DNA of 64,000 nt from Pseudovibrio japonicus (GCF_014651595.1 NZ_BMXE01000004.1:520129-584128); one strand, 5' to 3'; shown: positions 29,270 through 38,581, numbered from the stretch's first letter. The notes: generated from the sequence alone by a model not told the origin. Numbers and translations are program-made.

Positions 29270-29941
29270 CTACAGTGATTTCAGGTAGCTCTGAACGCGC
29301 AAGAACACATTAGTAAACTGCTCAGCGGTGATCCGCCGCGTATTCACATTGTATTGCGAACAATGGAAACTGGAGAACATTCTCAGTGAAGACCTGAGCT
29401 GCACTTCAAGACCATGAGCAAAAGGATGGTCTTTGCGCCGAAGCTCAAAGGCTTTAAGCAATTCTTCGTGCGCCGTACGCCCAACAGCAACGACAGCCCG
29501 CGTCGCATCACTTACATGCAGGCTCTCCAGAAAAAACGGTCGGCAATTTAGAATCTCAGCAGGCTTTGGTGCATTCTTCGGTGGCATGCACTTCACAACA
29601 TTCGTGATCCGCACATCAAGTGGGTCAATCCCCTGCCCTGGCGCAGCAGCATCTGTGTATTGCGCAAACCCACTAGCCGTCAGCGCCCCATTGAGCATCT
29701 CACCTGAAAAATCACCAAAGAACGGAATGCCCGTGCGATTGCCACCCTTGTGACCAGGCGCAAGCCCTACAACGATAAGGGAAGCATCAACTGGCCCAAA
29801 ATCCAACACCGGCGCATTGTGCCAGCCAGGATGAAGCCCACGCAACTCCTCCCTGTACGCAACAAGCCGGGGACAAAGCAGACACTCTGTCCCCGGCTTG
29901 TGCAAAATCTCGATAGCGTGACGGACCTTAGTAGTCGTCAT
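29270..29941 (-). CDS. Uracil-DNA glycosylase, UDGb-like (family 5)
   Basis: A 223-residue base-excision repair enzyme. The glycosylase motif GLAPGHKGGNRTGIPFFGD and the downstream NVVKCMPPKNAPKPAEI match the family 5 (UDGb) type. CLLCPRL near the N-terminus and other cysteines suit the [4Fe-4S] cluster of that family. In place of the usual His-Pro-Ser segment the C-terminal motif reads FHCSQYNVNTRRIT. ATG at 29941 starts inside the neighbouring NYN gene, overlapping it by 14 bases, with ATCGGAG just ahead. Confidence 0.9.
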   Translation of the reverse strand: MTTTKVRHAIEILHKPGTECLLCPRLVAYREELRGLHPGWHNAPVLDFGPVDASLIVVGLAPGHKGGNRTGIPFFGDFSGEMLNGALTASGFAQYTDAAAPGQGIDPLDVRITNVVKCMPPKNAPKPAEILNCRPFFLESLHVSDATRAVVAVGRTAHEELLKAFELRRKDHPFAHGLEVQLRSSLRMFSSFHCSQYNVNTRRITAEQFTNVFLRVQSYLKSL

Positions 29942-30512
29942 CTCCGATCTCTTCATCCTCTGGCTCAAGACGAGGCGGACGCTCGCTTGGGTCACGGCCA
30001 ACACGCTGCATCAGCGTGGACAACTCGATGAAATGATCAGCCTGACGACGCAAGTCATCAGCGATCATTGGAGGTTGTGTCTGCAGTGTAGAGACGACAG
30101 AAACCTTGCGGCCACGACGCTGCAGCGCCTCGACCAAGGAACGGAAGTCACCATCACCAGAGAACAGCACAATATGGTCCACATGGTCGATCAACTGCAT
30201 AGCATCTACAGCCAGCTCGATATCCATGTTGCCTTTAATTTTGCGACGCCCTGCGGAATCCACGAATTCCTTAACAGGTTTGGTAACAACCTTATAGCCA
30301 TTGTAATCCAGCCAATCGATCAGAGGACGAATGGACGAATATTCCTGCTCTTCCACCAACGCAGTGTAATAGTAAGCGCGTAGCAGGTAACCCTTGGATT
30401 GGAATTCTTTCAAGAGACGCTTGTAATCGATATCGAAGCCAATAGCTTTCGCCGTCGAATAAAGGTTCGCTCCATCAATGAATAAAGCAATCTTTTCGCG
30501 GGGATCAAACAT
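29928..30512 (-). CDS. NYN-domain (LabA/DUF88-like) putative ribonuclease
   Basis: A 194-residue PIN-like fold protein. The N-terminal strand ending IALFIDGANLYSTAKAIGFD contains the first acidic active-site residue; the next acidic cluster is at KGNMDIELAVDAMQLID and LFSGDGDFRSLVEALQRRG, typical of NYN proteins with Mg-dependent RNase activity. Its C-terminus is acidic (EDEEIGDDDY). It is the upstream partner of the uracil-DNA glycosylase, with which it overlaps. Confidence 0.93.
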   Translation of the reverse strand: MFDPREKIALFIDGANLYSTAKAIGFDIDYKRLLKEFQSKGYLLRAYYYTALVEEQEYSSIRPLIDWLDYNGYKVVTKPVKEFVDSAGRRKIKGNMDIELAVDAMQLIDHVDHIVLFSGDGDFRSLVEALQRRGRKVSVVSTLQTQPPMIADDLRRQADHFIELSTLMQRVGRDPSERPPRLEPEDEEIGDDDY

Positions 30513-31337
30513 ATTATTTTTAGCCTTTCCGCTGCACAGACGCGTAAGTCAGTAACTTGTTATAAGCAATCACTTTCCGGGCATGTAAATTTGCTGACGT
30601 GACATGCCTGGAATGTATGCCATTCTAATTGACCCGGTTGCACTCTACGTTAAATCGAATACGCATTCGTTACGGACAAACATAAAACCTTGCCCCAAAG
30701 CATATACATTGCATTGATCTTGTTAATACTGGATCAGTGCGGTTCGATTCACCGGGCAGAAACTAAAACAAGATGAATGAAATTTACAGATGCCATCTTG
30801 CATAAATTAACAGGAACCCACCAAATATTCCTAGTTTGGATAATAGATTCAATTTAGCTTAGAAACAAACCTTCACATAGGGATACTCAAGGTTCTAATA
30901 GAAACAAAGTTTCCCTGTTTTTTTTGAAAACTAACGCACGAAATGAATAGTTAGCCACCTAAATTTGGCAATTTCCTTGTGTTACTTTTTTTCATCTATT
31001 CCAATTTCAATATGATTTTTAGCTTGTGAGCTTCGCTAAGGAGTTGCAGTGCCAAATGTTCTGCCTGTCTCCCAAATACAATAATAAGCAATTATTTCCG
31101 CTTGGCCCCGCACACAAAAACAACTCTCCCCAAGAGTATTTAAAATAAAATCATGTGCCACAGACCTAAAGCCCCGATTTTTCTATGGCCTAATCTCGGG
31201 CACAAAAAGCACAAATTCTGGTTTTTCCTCATAGGATGTAAAGGAGTTACACAAAAAATAAGCAAACGGCTCTTGCCTTAAAACAAGAAGCATTCTATGA
31301 GTGGCCTCTGAATTCCCAGATATTACGGAGTGATCGA
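30513..31337. other. Long AT-rich gap before rpoZ
   Basis: An 825-base region without a supportable gene. It holds the NYN promoter, a dyad GGCATGT/ACATGCC at 30580-30608 and a hairpin with T-run described separately. A T-arm-like GGTTCGATTC at 30741 cannot be folded into a tRNA. The rpoZ leader occupies the right part. Confidence 0.5.
30868..30926 (+). terminator. Plus-strand terminator-like hairpins with no gene upstream
   Basis: A six-base stem (AACCTT at 30868-30873, AAGGTT at 30889-30894) is followed by GAAACAAAGTTTC at 30901-30913 and then a run of eight T residues at 30918-30925. Nothing annotated on the plus strand lies upstream for over 1.6 kb, the nearest plus-strand gene being bpt. 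This could mark the end of an unannotated small RNA. Confidence 0.4.
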
Positions 31338-31733
31338 ATGGCACGTGTGACCGTCGAAGATTGCGTCGACAAGGTCGAAAACCGGTTTGAGCTGGTTCTG
31401 CTTGCCAGCCATCGCGCCCGGATGATTTCCAGTGGCTCGCCGCTGACAATCGACCGCGACAACGATAAAAATCCGGTTGTCGCACTTCGCGAAATTGCCG
31501 AAGAAACAGTGAGCCCAGAGGACTTGAAAGAAGACCTCATTCACTCTCTTCAAAAATTCGTGGAAGTGGACGAACCGGAAGCAGAAACAGCTCCAATGGT
31601 TCCTAGTGACCCTAAACAACTTCAGATTAATGCGGTTGACGATTCAGAAGTCGAATTCGACAGCATCACTGAAGAAGAAATGCTGAAGGGGCTTGAAAGC
31701 CTGGTACCGCCGGAACGTTCCGACGACTACTAA
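31338..31733 (+). CDS. rpoZ: RNA polymerase omega subunit
   Basis: A 131-residue subunit that helps the beta-prime subunit fold and is part of the ppGpp-binding site. The N-terminus [20 protein letters not shown] and [11 protein letters not shown] with [11 protein letters not shown] are diagnostic. The acidic C-terminal extension (about residues 78-131) is usual in alphaproteobacteria. ATG follows ACGGAGTGATCGA. It stands just upstream of rsh, matching the rpoZ-spoT link in many proteobacteria. Confidence 0.97.
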   Translation: MARVTVEDCVDKVENRFELVLLASHRARMISSGSPLTIDRDNDKNPVVALREIAEETVSPEDLKEDLIHSLQKFVEVDEPEAETAPMVPSDPKQLQINAVDDSEVEFDSITEEEMLKGLESLVPPERSDDY

Positions 31734-31763
31734 ATCGCCTTCTGCAAGATGTCGGCGTCGGCC

Positions 31764-31795
31764 GGGCCGGCGCCTCGCATTTTCTGGTCCGGCCC
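31764..31795 (+). terminator. Weak hairpin between rpoZ and rsh
   Basis: A seven-base GC stem (GGGCCGG with CCGGCCC) with an 18-base loop is followed by TAGCTTATTTT. It may thin out transcription from rpoZ into rsh. Confidence 0.4.
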
Positions 31796-31828
31796 TAGCT
31801 TATTTTAAAGTGAAGCGGCCGCCCGAAA

Positions 31829-34066
31829 ATGATGCGTCAATACGAACTTGTTGAGAAAGTAACCAGCTACAATCCCAACGCGGATGAAGCCCTGCTCAAC
31901 AAGGCCTATGTTTATGCTATGCAAAAGCATGGCACCCAGACCCGTGCTTCTGGGGACCCCTATATTTCCCACCCTCTCGAAGTTGCAGCAATCCTCACGG
32001 ATCTGAAGCTTGACGACGCAACAATTGCGGTCGCCCTCCTTCATGACACCATTGAGGACACTGACGCCACGCGCGCCGAAATTGACCGCATGTTTGGCGA
32101 GGAAATCGGTAAGCTGGTTGATGGTCTGACAAAGATTCAACGCCTGGATCTGGTCTCCCGCAAAGCAAAACAGGCCGAAAACTTCCGCAAACTCCTGCTC
32201 GCGATTGCAGATGACGTTCGCGTTCTACTGGTTAAGCTGGCTGACCGTCTGCACAACATGCGCACGCTGCACCATATGCGTGAAGACAAGCGTATGCGCA
32301 TTGCAGAAGAGACCATGGAGATCTACGCTCCCCTTGCAGGCCGAATGGGTATGCAAGACATTCGCGACGAACTGGAAGACATCTCCTTTTCAACGCTGTA
32401 TCCAGACGCCCGCGACACCATTCGCGAGCGCCTCGCAATCCTGCACAACAAGAACGAAAGCCTGATCACCGACATTGAAGAGGACCTGACACAGCGCCTC
32501 GCCGATCAAGGCATCACCGCACGGATCAGCGGCCGCGAAAAGCGCGCCTATTCCATCTTCCGCAAGATGGAGGAAAAATCTCTGGGCTTCGAGCAGCTCT
32601 CCGATATCTACGGCTTCCGCGCGATCGTACCCACTCCGGAAGACTGCTACCGCGTCCTTGGCGTCATCCACACAGCATGGCCATGCGTACCGGGCCGCTT
32701 CAAGGATTATATCTCTACGCCGAAGCAGAATGACTACCGCTCCATTCACACCACCGTTGTTGGCCCTAAACGTCAGCGCGTTGAACTGCAGATCCGCACC
32801 GAAGCCATGCACCGCATCGCAGAAAATGGTATCGCAGCACACGCGCTTTACAAGGACGGTGTCACCGGTGGCCGAAACATTCAGTCCATGACCGCTGAAT
32901 CGCGCGCCTACGGCTGGCTGCGCGGCACCATTGACCTTTTGGCACAAGGGGAATCTCCGGAAGAATTCCTTGAGCACACCAAGCTGGAACTCTTCCACGA
33001 CCAGGTCTTTTGCTTCACACCAAAAGGCCGCCTGATCGCACTGCCCCGCGGTGCGACCCCAATTGATTTCGCCTACGCCGTACACACCGACATCGGCAAC
33101 ACCTGCGTGGGCTGTAAGATCAACGGACGCATTTCCTCACTGGTCACCGAACTGACCAATGGTGATGAAGTAGACATCGTCCGCTCACAGGCACAGACCC
33201 CTCCCCCTGCCTGGGAGAACATCGCGGTAACCGGAAAAGCCCGCTCCGCCATCCGCAAAGCAACTAAAGCCTCTGCGCGCCAGCAATATGGCGGCCTTGG
33301 CAAGCACATCCTTGAGCGCACCTTCTCTCACGCTGGCAAGGACTTTGATGAATTAGCGCTCGAAGCGCACATCAAGAAGTTCAACATGGACACTACGCTC
33401 GACCTACTCGTCGCAGTCGGAAGCGGAGATATTCAAGCAAACGCCATTCTGGAAGTCGCTTATCCGGACTACGCCCCTGTGATGAGCGCTGAGCGCAATG
33501 CAAGCACACCGCCTGCAGCAGGCTCCGCCTCTGAAGGTTGGTTTGATCTGGACAAAGGCAGCTCAGTGAAGTTCAAGATCCCGGAAGGCTCTCCCGGCAA
33601 CACCTCAAACGGCTCCCTGCCTATACGCACCAGTGTGTCGGGCTCCCTGCCTGTGCGCTTTGCCCCAAGCGGAGGCGCAGTCCCAGGCGATAGGATCGTG
33701 GGTATTCTCACTCCGGGCGTCGGTATCACCATCTATCCAATCCAGTCTCCGGACCTGAAGGAGTTCGACGATCAGCCAGAGCGCTGGCTTGACGTGCGCT
33801 GGGACATTGACCCCAACGCACCAGAGCGCTTCCCGGCACAGATTTGCGTCTTCGCAGTCAACGAACCCGGCTCACTTGCAGCTATCACGAAAGTGATTGG
33901 CGACCATCGCGGCAACATTGATAATATCAAAATGATCCGAAAAGCCTCTGATTTTCACGAGATGCTAATTGATCTTGAGGTATGGGATTTAAAGCACCTG
34001 AACTTGATCCTGAACCAGCTGCGTGCCAAACCTAATGTTTCCGAAGCGCAAAGAGTGAACGGCTAG
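31829..34066 (+). CDS. rsh: Bifunctional (p)ppGpp synthetase/hydrolase Rsh
   Basis: A 745-residue stringent-response enzyme. The HD hydrolase domain (about 1-200) has HDTIEDTDATRAEI with His72-Asp73. The synthetase domain follows (KRAYSIFRKMEEKSLGF, DIYGFRAIV) and has the R-x-K-D form (GRFKDYI, about residue 290), which marks bifunctional enzymes, against the E-x-D-D of RelA. A TGS domain starts near FCFTPKGRLIALPRGATPID; an ACT domain closes the protein (ICVFAVNEPGSLAAITKVIG). It is likely the main enzyme for making and degrading the alarmone in this cell. Confidence 0.97.
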   Translation: MMRQYELVEKVTSYNPNADEALLNKAYVYAMQKHGTQTRASGDPYISHPLEVAAILTDLKLDDATIAVALLHDTIEDTDATRAEIDRMFGEEIGKLVDGLTKIQRLDLVSRKAKQAENFRKLLLAIADDVRVLLVKLADRLHNMRTLHHMREDKRMRIAEETMEIYAPLAGRMGMQDIRDELEDISFSTLYPDARDTIRERLAILHNKNESLITDIEEDLTQRLADQGITARISGREKRAYSIFRKMEEKSLGFEQLSDIYGFRAIVPTPEDCYRVLGVIHTAWPCVPGRFKDYISTPKQNDYRSIHTTVVGPKRQRVELQIRTEAMHRIAENGIAAHALYKDGVTGGRNIQSMTAESRAYGWLRGTIDLLAQGESPEEFLEHTKLELFHDQVFCFTPKGRLIALPRGATPIDFAYAVHTDIGNTCVGCKINGRISSLVTELTNGDEVDIVRSQAQTPPPAWENIAVTGKARSAIRKATKASARQQYGGLGKHILERTFSHAGKDFDELALEAHIKKFNMDTTLDLLVAVGSGDIQANAILEVAYPDYAPVMSAERNASTPPAAGSASEGWFDLDKGSSVKFKIPEGSPGNTSNGSLPIRTSVSGSLPVRFAPSGGAVPGDRIVGILTPGVGITIYPIQSPDLKEFDDQPERWLDVRWDIDPNAPERFPAQICVFAVNEPGSLAAITKVIGDHRGNIDNIKMIRKASDFHEMLIDLEVWDLKHLNLILNQLRAKPNVSEAQRVNG

Positions 34067-34092
34067 CCGCTGAAAACAAAAAAGGAAAACCC

Positions 34093-34686
34093 ATGGACCC
34101 CAATGCAGTCCTGGACGTTTTCAGAGAAACACACGCCCTGAGAGAAGGACATTTCGTCCTCCCCTCAGGCTGGCACGGCTCAGCCTATCTGCAACGACAA
34201 AAGCTGCTGGAGTACCCTGAAAAGGTCGAAATTCTGGCCTCCGAACTAGTGAAGAAAATTGCAGCGAACGAGCTTCTCAACTTCACCCATTTTGTTGCCC
34301 CCAGCTTAGGCGGCCTAATCGTCGCACTGCAAACTGCGCGGATTATGCAGAAAAGTGCCCTATGGCTCCGCCGCGAAGCCGGGCTATTCACCACCGGCCC
34401 GGCAAACATTCCGCCAAACTCAAATGCTTTTATAATTCAGGATGTTGTCGGAGCCGGCTCTCTATGCATATCCACAATTGAAGCCCTACGCTCCATGAGT
34501 GTTAACACCATAGGGATTGGTTGTTTTATCGACAGGAGTCAGGACAAACCGGACTTGGGAGTACCTCTAATATCTCTTGCTCCATTAAAACTACCAGTGT
34601 ATGCAGCCGAGAATGTACCAAGGGAACTAGCTGAGATACCGGCCATAGAAACAACCCCAGTCGCGCCGTTTAACTGGCAAGATTAA
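34093..34686 (+). CDS. pyrE: Orotate phosphoribosyltransferase-like protein with altered PRPP loop
   Basis: A 197-residue protein in the position pyrE has in related genomes, and co-linear with PyrE: LDVFRETHALREGHFVLPSG at the start, VAPSLGGLIVALQTAR in the middle, and IGCFIDRSQDKPDLGVPLIS near the end. PyrE joins orotate to PRPP in pyrimidine synthesis. The PRPP-binding loop, usually V-E-D-I-V-T-T-G, reads IIQDVVGAGS here: one acidic residue is Gln116 and the two threonines are Gly120 and Ala121. The codons also look more AT-rich than the neighbours. Activity may be lost or changed. The family call is good; the assignment as an active PyrE is doubtful. Confidence 0.65.
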   Translation: MDPNAVLDVFRETHALREGHFVLPSGWHGSAYLQRQKLLEYPEKVEILASELVKKIAANELLNFTHFVAPSLGGLIVALQTARIMQKSALWLRREAGLFTTGPANIPPNSNAFIIQDVVGAGSLCISTIEALRSMSVNTIGIGCFIDRSQDKPDLGVPLISLAPLKLPVYAAENVPRELAEIPAIETTPVAPFNWQD

Positions 34687-34711
34687 AACTAAGCAAAGCA
34701 CTTGAACCAAA

Positions 34712-35296
34712 ATGATTTTTAAACGGCGGGACAAACCAACGAGAATTGAACGTATCCGCATAGCTGTGTGGCCGCGCCATAGCTGGTCCCGCTCCTTCAG
34801 GTACTTCTCGAAACGGGTTCTCCGCCTGTCAGCCAGCCCAAGAAAGATCGCAGCAGGCTTTGCCGCAGGCGCCGCTGCTTCCTTCACACCCTTCCTTGGC
34901 TTTCATTTTATTCTCAGCTTTATTCTAGCCTATATTCTGCGCGGAAACCTTCTCGCCGCAGCATTGGGCACCGCAGTCGGCAACCCACTGACCTTCCCGT
35001 TAATCTGGGCAAGCACCTATAAGGTTGGCCTTTATATCCTCGATCAGGAAGACAAGCCCCTGCCTGATCTGAGTGACCATCTGGATCACTCCATGCTGTC
35101 ACAGTCTCTGGATACGATCTGGCCAATCCTGAAGCCTATGCTGATCGGCTCAATCCCGCTTGGTTTGATCGTCGGCATCTTCTTCTATTTTGTCGTGCTG
35201 GGGTCTGTATCGACTTATCAAAAAGCCCGGCAGCACCGCTTTCGCTTGAAAAGAAAGCTCGTAGAAAAAAACAGAAAAAACAATCAGGGCAAGTAG
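34712..35296 (+). CDS. DUF2062 membrane protein
   Basis: A 194-residue inner-membrane protein. Typical DUF2062 elements are SASPRKIAAGFAAGAAASF, GFHFILSFILAYILRGNL and GTAVGNPLTFPLIWASTYKVG in the first half, and a last long hydrophobic segment (IPLGLIVGIFFYFVVLG). The ends are basic and cytoplasmic. The function is unknown. It follows the PyrE-like gene by 25 bases in the run rsh to recO. Confidence 0.9.
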   Translation: MIFKRRDKPTRIERIRIAVWPRHSWSRSFRYFSKRVLRLSASPRKIAAGFAAGAAASFTPFLGFHFILSFILAYILRGNLLAAALGTAVGNPLTFPLIWASTYKVGLYILDQEDKPLPDLSDHLDHSMLSQSLDTIWPILKPMLIGSIPLGLIVGIFFYFVVLGSVSTYQKARQHRFRLKRKLVEKNRKNNQGK

Positions 35297-35448
35297 TTGG
35301 AAACGCCCGGCAAGCTTTTGGGCGATGAGCAGGCCAACAGAACGTGCCTCCCAACTCCTTTTAAAGCGAAGCACCTGAACAACAAACTCTGACGGCTTGT
35401 GACATACACGCTCACAGGCCAATATCTCCGTGAAACAACGAGGCACAG

Positions 35449-35868
35449 ATGATTATTGGCATTGGCAGCGATCTAAGCGACATCCGTAGAATTGAAAAAA
35501 CGCTTTCGCGGTTTCCGGATCGCTTCACACAACGTGTCTTCACCGAGGTGGAGCGAGCGAAAGCCGAAAGCCGCGCCAACAAGGCAGCAACTTACGCCAA
35601 ACGCTTTGCGGCCAAGGAAGCCTGCTCCAAAGCTTTGGGCACAGGTCTTTCCATGGGTGTTGCCTGGAAAGAAATGGGCGTGGTGAACCTACCAAGTGGT
35701 AAACCAACCATGCGTTTGACCGGTGGCGCCAAAGAAAGACTGGATAAACTTGTACCAAATGGTTTTGTGCCACGAATTGACCTTACAATTACGGATGATT
35801 ACCCAATAGCGCAGGCATTTGTTGTAATTTCAGCGTGGCCAGAGGACTGGCCCGGCGTCGAGACGTGA
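35449..35868 (+). CDS. acpS: Holo-[acyl-carrier-protein] synthase
   Basis: A 139-residue enzyme that moves phosphopantetheine from CoA to acyl carrier protein. [19 protein letters not shown] carries the Mg-binding Asp, and [18 protein letters not shown] with the catalytic Glu is diagnostic. The C-terminal strand [10 protein letters not shown] is as expected. ATG follows AACGAGGCACAG. It stands upstream of lepB as in related genomes. Confidence 0.96.
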   Translation: MIIGIGSDLSDIRRIEKTLSRFPDRFTQRVFTEVERAKAESRANKAATYAKRFAAKEACSKALGTGLSMGVAWKEMGVVNLPSGKPTMRLTGGAKERLDKLVPNGFVPRIDLTITDDYPIAQAFVVISAWPEDWPGVET

Positions 35869-36012
35869 AAACGTAAATGAACTGGATTGCAGAAGTGGCC
35901 TTGAACCGCTAATAGATCCACCTATGTGAATATAATTGTCGGGGACTGACTCGCCTTACAAAAGTGACGGGCACTGGGCCGAGCGAGTATTCTCTTACCA
36001 CGAAGGACGAAC

Positions 36013-36762
36013 ATGAGCCAATCCAAAGAAAAGGAGCAGGAAGGCGGCGTTTATGAGACCATTAAGGTCATCGCCCAAGCTCTTCTGCTCGCTCTGGTTG
36101 TTAGAACATTTCTTTTTCAGCCATTTTTTATTCCTTCAGGCTCCATGAAAGATACTTTGCTGATTGGTGACTACCTGTTTGTTTCCAAATACAGCTATGG
36201 CTACTCAAAGTACTCCTTCCCGTTTGGTCTGGCGCCGTTCGATGGTCGCGTCTGGAGCACAGCACCAGAACGCGGTGACGTCGCTGTCTTCAAACTGCCA
36301 AAAGACAACACCACCGATTACATCAAGCGCGTAATCGGTTTGCCAGGCGATGAAATCCAGATGATCAACGGTGTACTGCACATCAACGGCGAAGCTGTTG
36401 AGCGCACTCGCATCGACGACTACATTGAAAAAGATCCCTACGGTAATATCCAGGCAATTCCGCGTTACGTTGAAACGCTCCCCAATGGGGTGAGCTACCA
36501 GACCCTCGATATCACGACCAACGGGCCTCTGGACAACACACCCGTTTATCACGTACCAGCAGACCGCTATTTCATGATGGGGGACAACCGGGACAACTCG
36601 CAGGACAGCCGTGTTTCTTCTGAAGTGGGCTACGTCCCGTTCGAAAACTTCATCGGCCGGGCCGAAATCATCTTCTTCTCCATTGAAGACGATCAGCCAG
36701 CATGGATGTTCTGGAAGTGGCCTTGGACCGTTCGCTGGGATAGACTTGGCGACATGCTCTAA
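36013..36762 (+). CDS. lepB: Signal peptidase I
   Basis: A 249-residue membrane protease cleaving signal peptides from exported proteins. One N-terminal helix (VIAQALLLALVVRTFLF) is followed by the catalytic Ser in PSGSMKDTLLIGDYLFVSK, the catalytic Lys in DYIKRVIGLPGDEIQ and the conserved MMGDNRDNSQDSR. A Ser-Lys dyad is thus present. ATG follows AAGGACGAAC. No gene overlaps it; rnc starts 136 bases later behind an inverted repeat. Confidence 0.97.
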   Translation: MSQSKEKEQEGGVYETIKVIAQALLLALVVRTFLFQPFFIPSGSMKDTLLIGDYLFVSKYSYGYSKYSFPFGLAPFDGRVWSTAPERGDVAVFKLPKDNTTDYIKRVIGLPGDEIQMINGVLHINGEAVERTRIDDYIEKDPYGNIQAIPRYVETLPNGVSYQTLDITTNGPLDNTPVYHVPADRYFMMGDNRDNSQDSRVSSEVGYVPFENFIGRAEIIFFSIEDDQPAWMFWKWPWTVRWDRLGDML

Positions 36763-36816
36763 ACCGCTTGCCCCATAGGGGTTTCCGGTTTTCGGAAAAA
36801 TCGTACAATCACATGT

Positions 36817-36857
36817 AAAGCAGTTTGGGTGAGCCATATAATCACGCAAACTGCTTT
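36817..36857 (+). promoter_or_regulatory. Perfect 11-base inverted repeat before rnc
   Basis: Arms AAAGCAGTTTG (36817-36827) and CAAACTGCTTT (36847-36857) enclose 19 bases, 42 bases upstream of the rnc start. It may end lepB transcription or be a double-stranded RNA site by which RNase III controls its own mRNA, as the E. coli enzyme does. The latter is inference. Confidence 0.5.
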
Positions 36858-36898
36858 CTTAAGTCTGCAAAGCAGTCTTCAAAGGAATTAGCCGGAAT

Positions 36899-37606
36899 AT
36901 GGGCAAAAGAAAAAGACCGGTATCAGACGCAGCGCTGGAAGAGCGCATTGGCTACACGTTCACCAACAAGGAACTCCTTGTCCGGGCGCTTACCCATGCC
37001 AGCGCACTTCCAGTGGCAAAAGCCTCCCTGCACTCTTATCAGCGCCTCGAGTTTCTGGGCGACCGAGTGCTTGGCCTTGCCATTGCGACAATGCTGGAAG
37101 AAAACTTCCCTAAAGCCGACGAAGGGGAGCTTGCTCGCCGCCTCAACCAACTCGTAAAGCGCGAGACCTGCGCTGAGGTTTCAAAAGTAATCGGCATTGG
37201 TCAATACATGCGCGTTGGTGAAGCGGAAGCACACACCGGCGGGCGAACAAAAACGGCAATTCTTGCAGACATGTGTGAGAGCCTAATTGCAGCAATTTAC
37301 CTTGATAGCGGATTTGACGAGGCCGAAAGCTTCATCAAGCGCTATTTTGCTGACAGAATGGTATCCTACACAGGCCCGTTGCGAGATGCCAAAACAACTC
37401 TTCAGGAGTGGGCACAGTCCAAAGGACGTCCTACCCCGCATTACGAAACAATTGCTCGCAGTGGTCCCGACCATGCCCCGATCTTCAAGATCCGCGTGAA
37501 TGTGGAAGGTGTTGATCCCGGTGAAGCTGTCGGAAGCTCAAAGCGCATTGCAGAACAGTCCGCTGCCGAGAACATCCTGCGCCGCGAAGGCGTATGGAGC
37601 GAATAG
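36899..37606 (+). CDS. rnc: Ribonuclease III
   Basis: A 235-residue double-strand-specific RNase that processes rRNA and mRNA. The signature RLEFLGDRVLGLAIA with the acidic cluster, LAHRLNQ-like segment LARRLNQLVKRETCAEV, and ILADMCESLIAAIYLDSGF mark the catalytic domain; the C-terminal double-stranded-RNA-binding domain begins near TTLQEWAQSKGRPTPHYE. ATG follows AAAGGAATTAGCCGGAAT. era follows by seven bases, the usual rnc-era operon. Confidence 0.97.
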   Translation: MGKRKRPVSDAALEERIGYTFTNKELLVRALTHASALPVAKASLHSYQRLEFLGDRVLGLAIATMLEENFPKADEGELARRLNQLVKRETCAEVSKVIGIGQYMRVGEAEAHTGGRTKTAILADMCESLIAAIYLDSGFDEAESFIKRYFADRMVSYTGPLRDAKTTLQEWAQSKGRPTPHYETIARSGPDHAPIFKIRVNVEGVDPGEAVGSSKRIAEQSAAENILRREGVWSE

Positions 37607-37613
37607 GTCTTAA

Positions 37614-38573
37614 ATGAACGACGAAAACAACAACAATGACCTGCCAGAGGGCATGAACTTCAACCTCGGCAAACTCAACGAAAACACACGCGCTGGCTTT
37701 GTCGCGTTGATTGGTGCGCCAAATGCGGGCAAGTCGACGCTACTGAACCAGTTGGTTGGCACAAAAGTTTCAATCGTCACCCACAAGGTGCAGACAACCC
37801 GCGCAATCGTACGCGGCGTTGCTATTGAAGACGATAGCCAGGTGATCTTCGTTGACACCCCAGGCATCTTCCGCCCGAAACGCCGTCTGGACCGCGCAAT
37901 GGTCGACACAGCGTGGGGCGGTGCAAAGGATGCTGATGTAGTTGCCGTTCTCATTGATGCAAAGAAAGGCATCAATGAATCCGTTGAGCGCATCCTGAAC
38001 GAACTGGAGCATATCAAGCTCCCAAAAGTTCTGATCCTCAACAAGATCGACATCACCAAGCGTGAACAGCTTCTGGCCCTAGCCGCGAAAGCCAACGAGT
38101 ACACCAAGTTCGACCAGACCTTCATGGTCTCTGCGATCAACGGTTCCGGTACCAAGGACATCTTGAAGTACTTTGCTGAGCAGATGCCAAAAGGCCCATG
38201 GCTCTATCCGGAAGATCAAGCCTCCGACATTCCACTGCGTATGCTGGCCGCCGAAATCACCCGTGAGAAGCTTTATCTGCGCCTTCATGAGGAACTGCCT
38301 TACATCTCCACCGTCGAAACCGACAAGTGGGAAGACAAGAAGGACGGATCTGTACGCATTGAGCAAACAATCTTTGTTGAGCGCGACAGCCAGAAGTCAA
38401 TCGTCCTGGGCAAGAACGGTCAGACCATTAAGGCCATTTCAAAAGCAGCACGCGAGGAGCTCTCCGAAGCCTTTGAAACAACAATCCATCTCTTTGTATT
38501 TGTGAAAGTGCGCGAAAACTGGTCTGATGACCCAGAACGCTATCGCAACATGGGACTGGACTTCCCGCATTAG
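37614..38573 (+). CDS. era: GTPase Era
   Basis: A 319-residue GTPase binding 16S rRNA and maturing the 30S subunit. The G1 loop is GAPNAGKSTLLNQLVG, G3 is VDTPGIF, G4 is NKID, and G5 VSAINGSG. The C-terminal KH domain has the ERDSQKSIVLGKNGQTIKA stretch that binds RNA. It lies between rnc and recO with gaps of seven and eight bases, so all are co-transcribed. Confidence 0.98.
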   Translation: MNDENNNNDLPEGMNFNLGKLNENTRAGFVALIGAPNAGKSTLLNQLVGTKVSIVTHKVQTTRAIVRGVAIEDDSQVIFVDTPGIFRPKRRLDRAMVDTAWGGAKDADVVAVLIDAKKGINESVERILNELEHIKLPKVLILNKIDITKREQLLALAAKANEYTKFDQTFMVSAINGSGTKDILKYFAEQMPKGPWLYPEDQASDIPLRMLAAEITREKLYLRLHEELPYISTVETDKWEDKKDGSVRIEQTIFVERDSQKSIVLGKNGQTIKAISKAAREELSEAFETTIHLFVFVKVRENWSDDPERYRNMGLDFPH

Positions 38574-38581
38574 GCAACACC

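Noticed and set aside
30735..30765. T-arm-like GGTTCGATTC suggesting a tRNA or tmRNA end
   Set aside because: The bases on either side of the loop do not pair, there is no acceptor or anticodon stem, and the surrounding DNA is too AT-rich.
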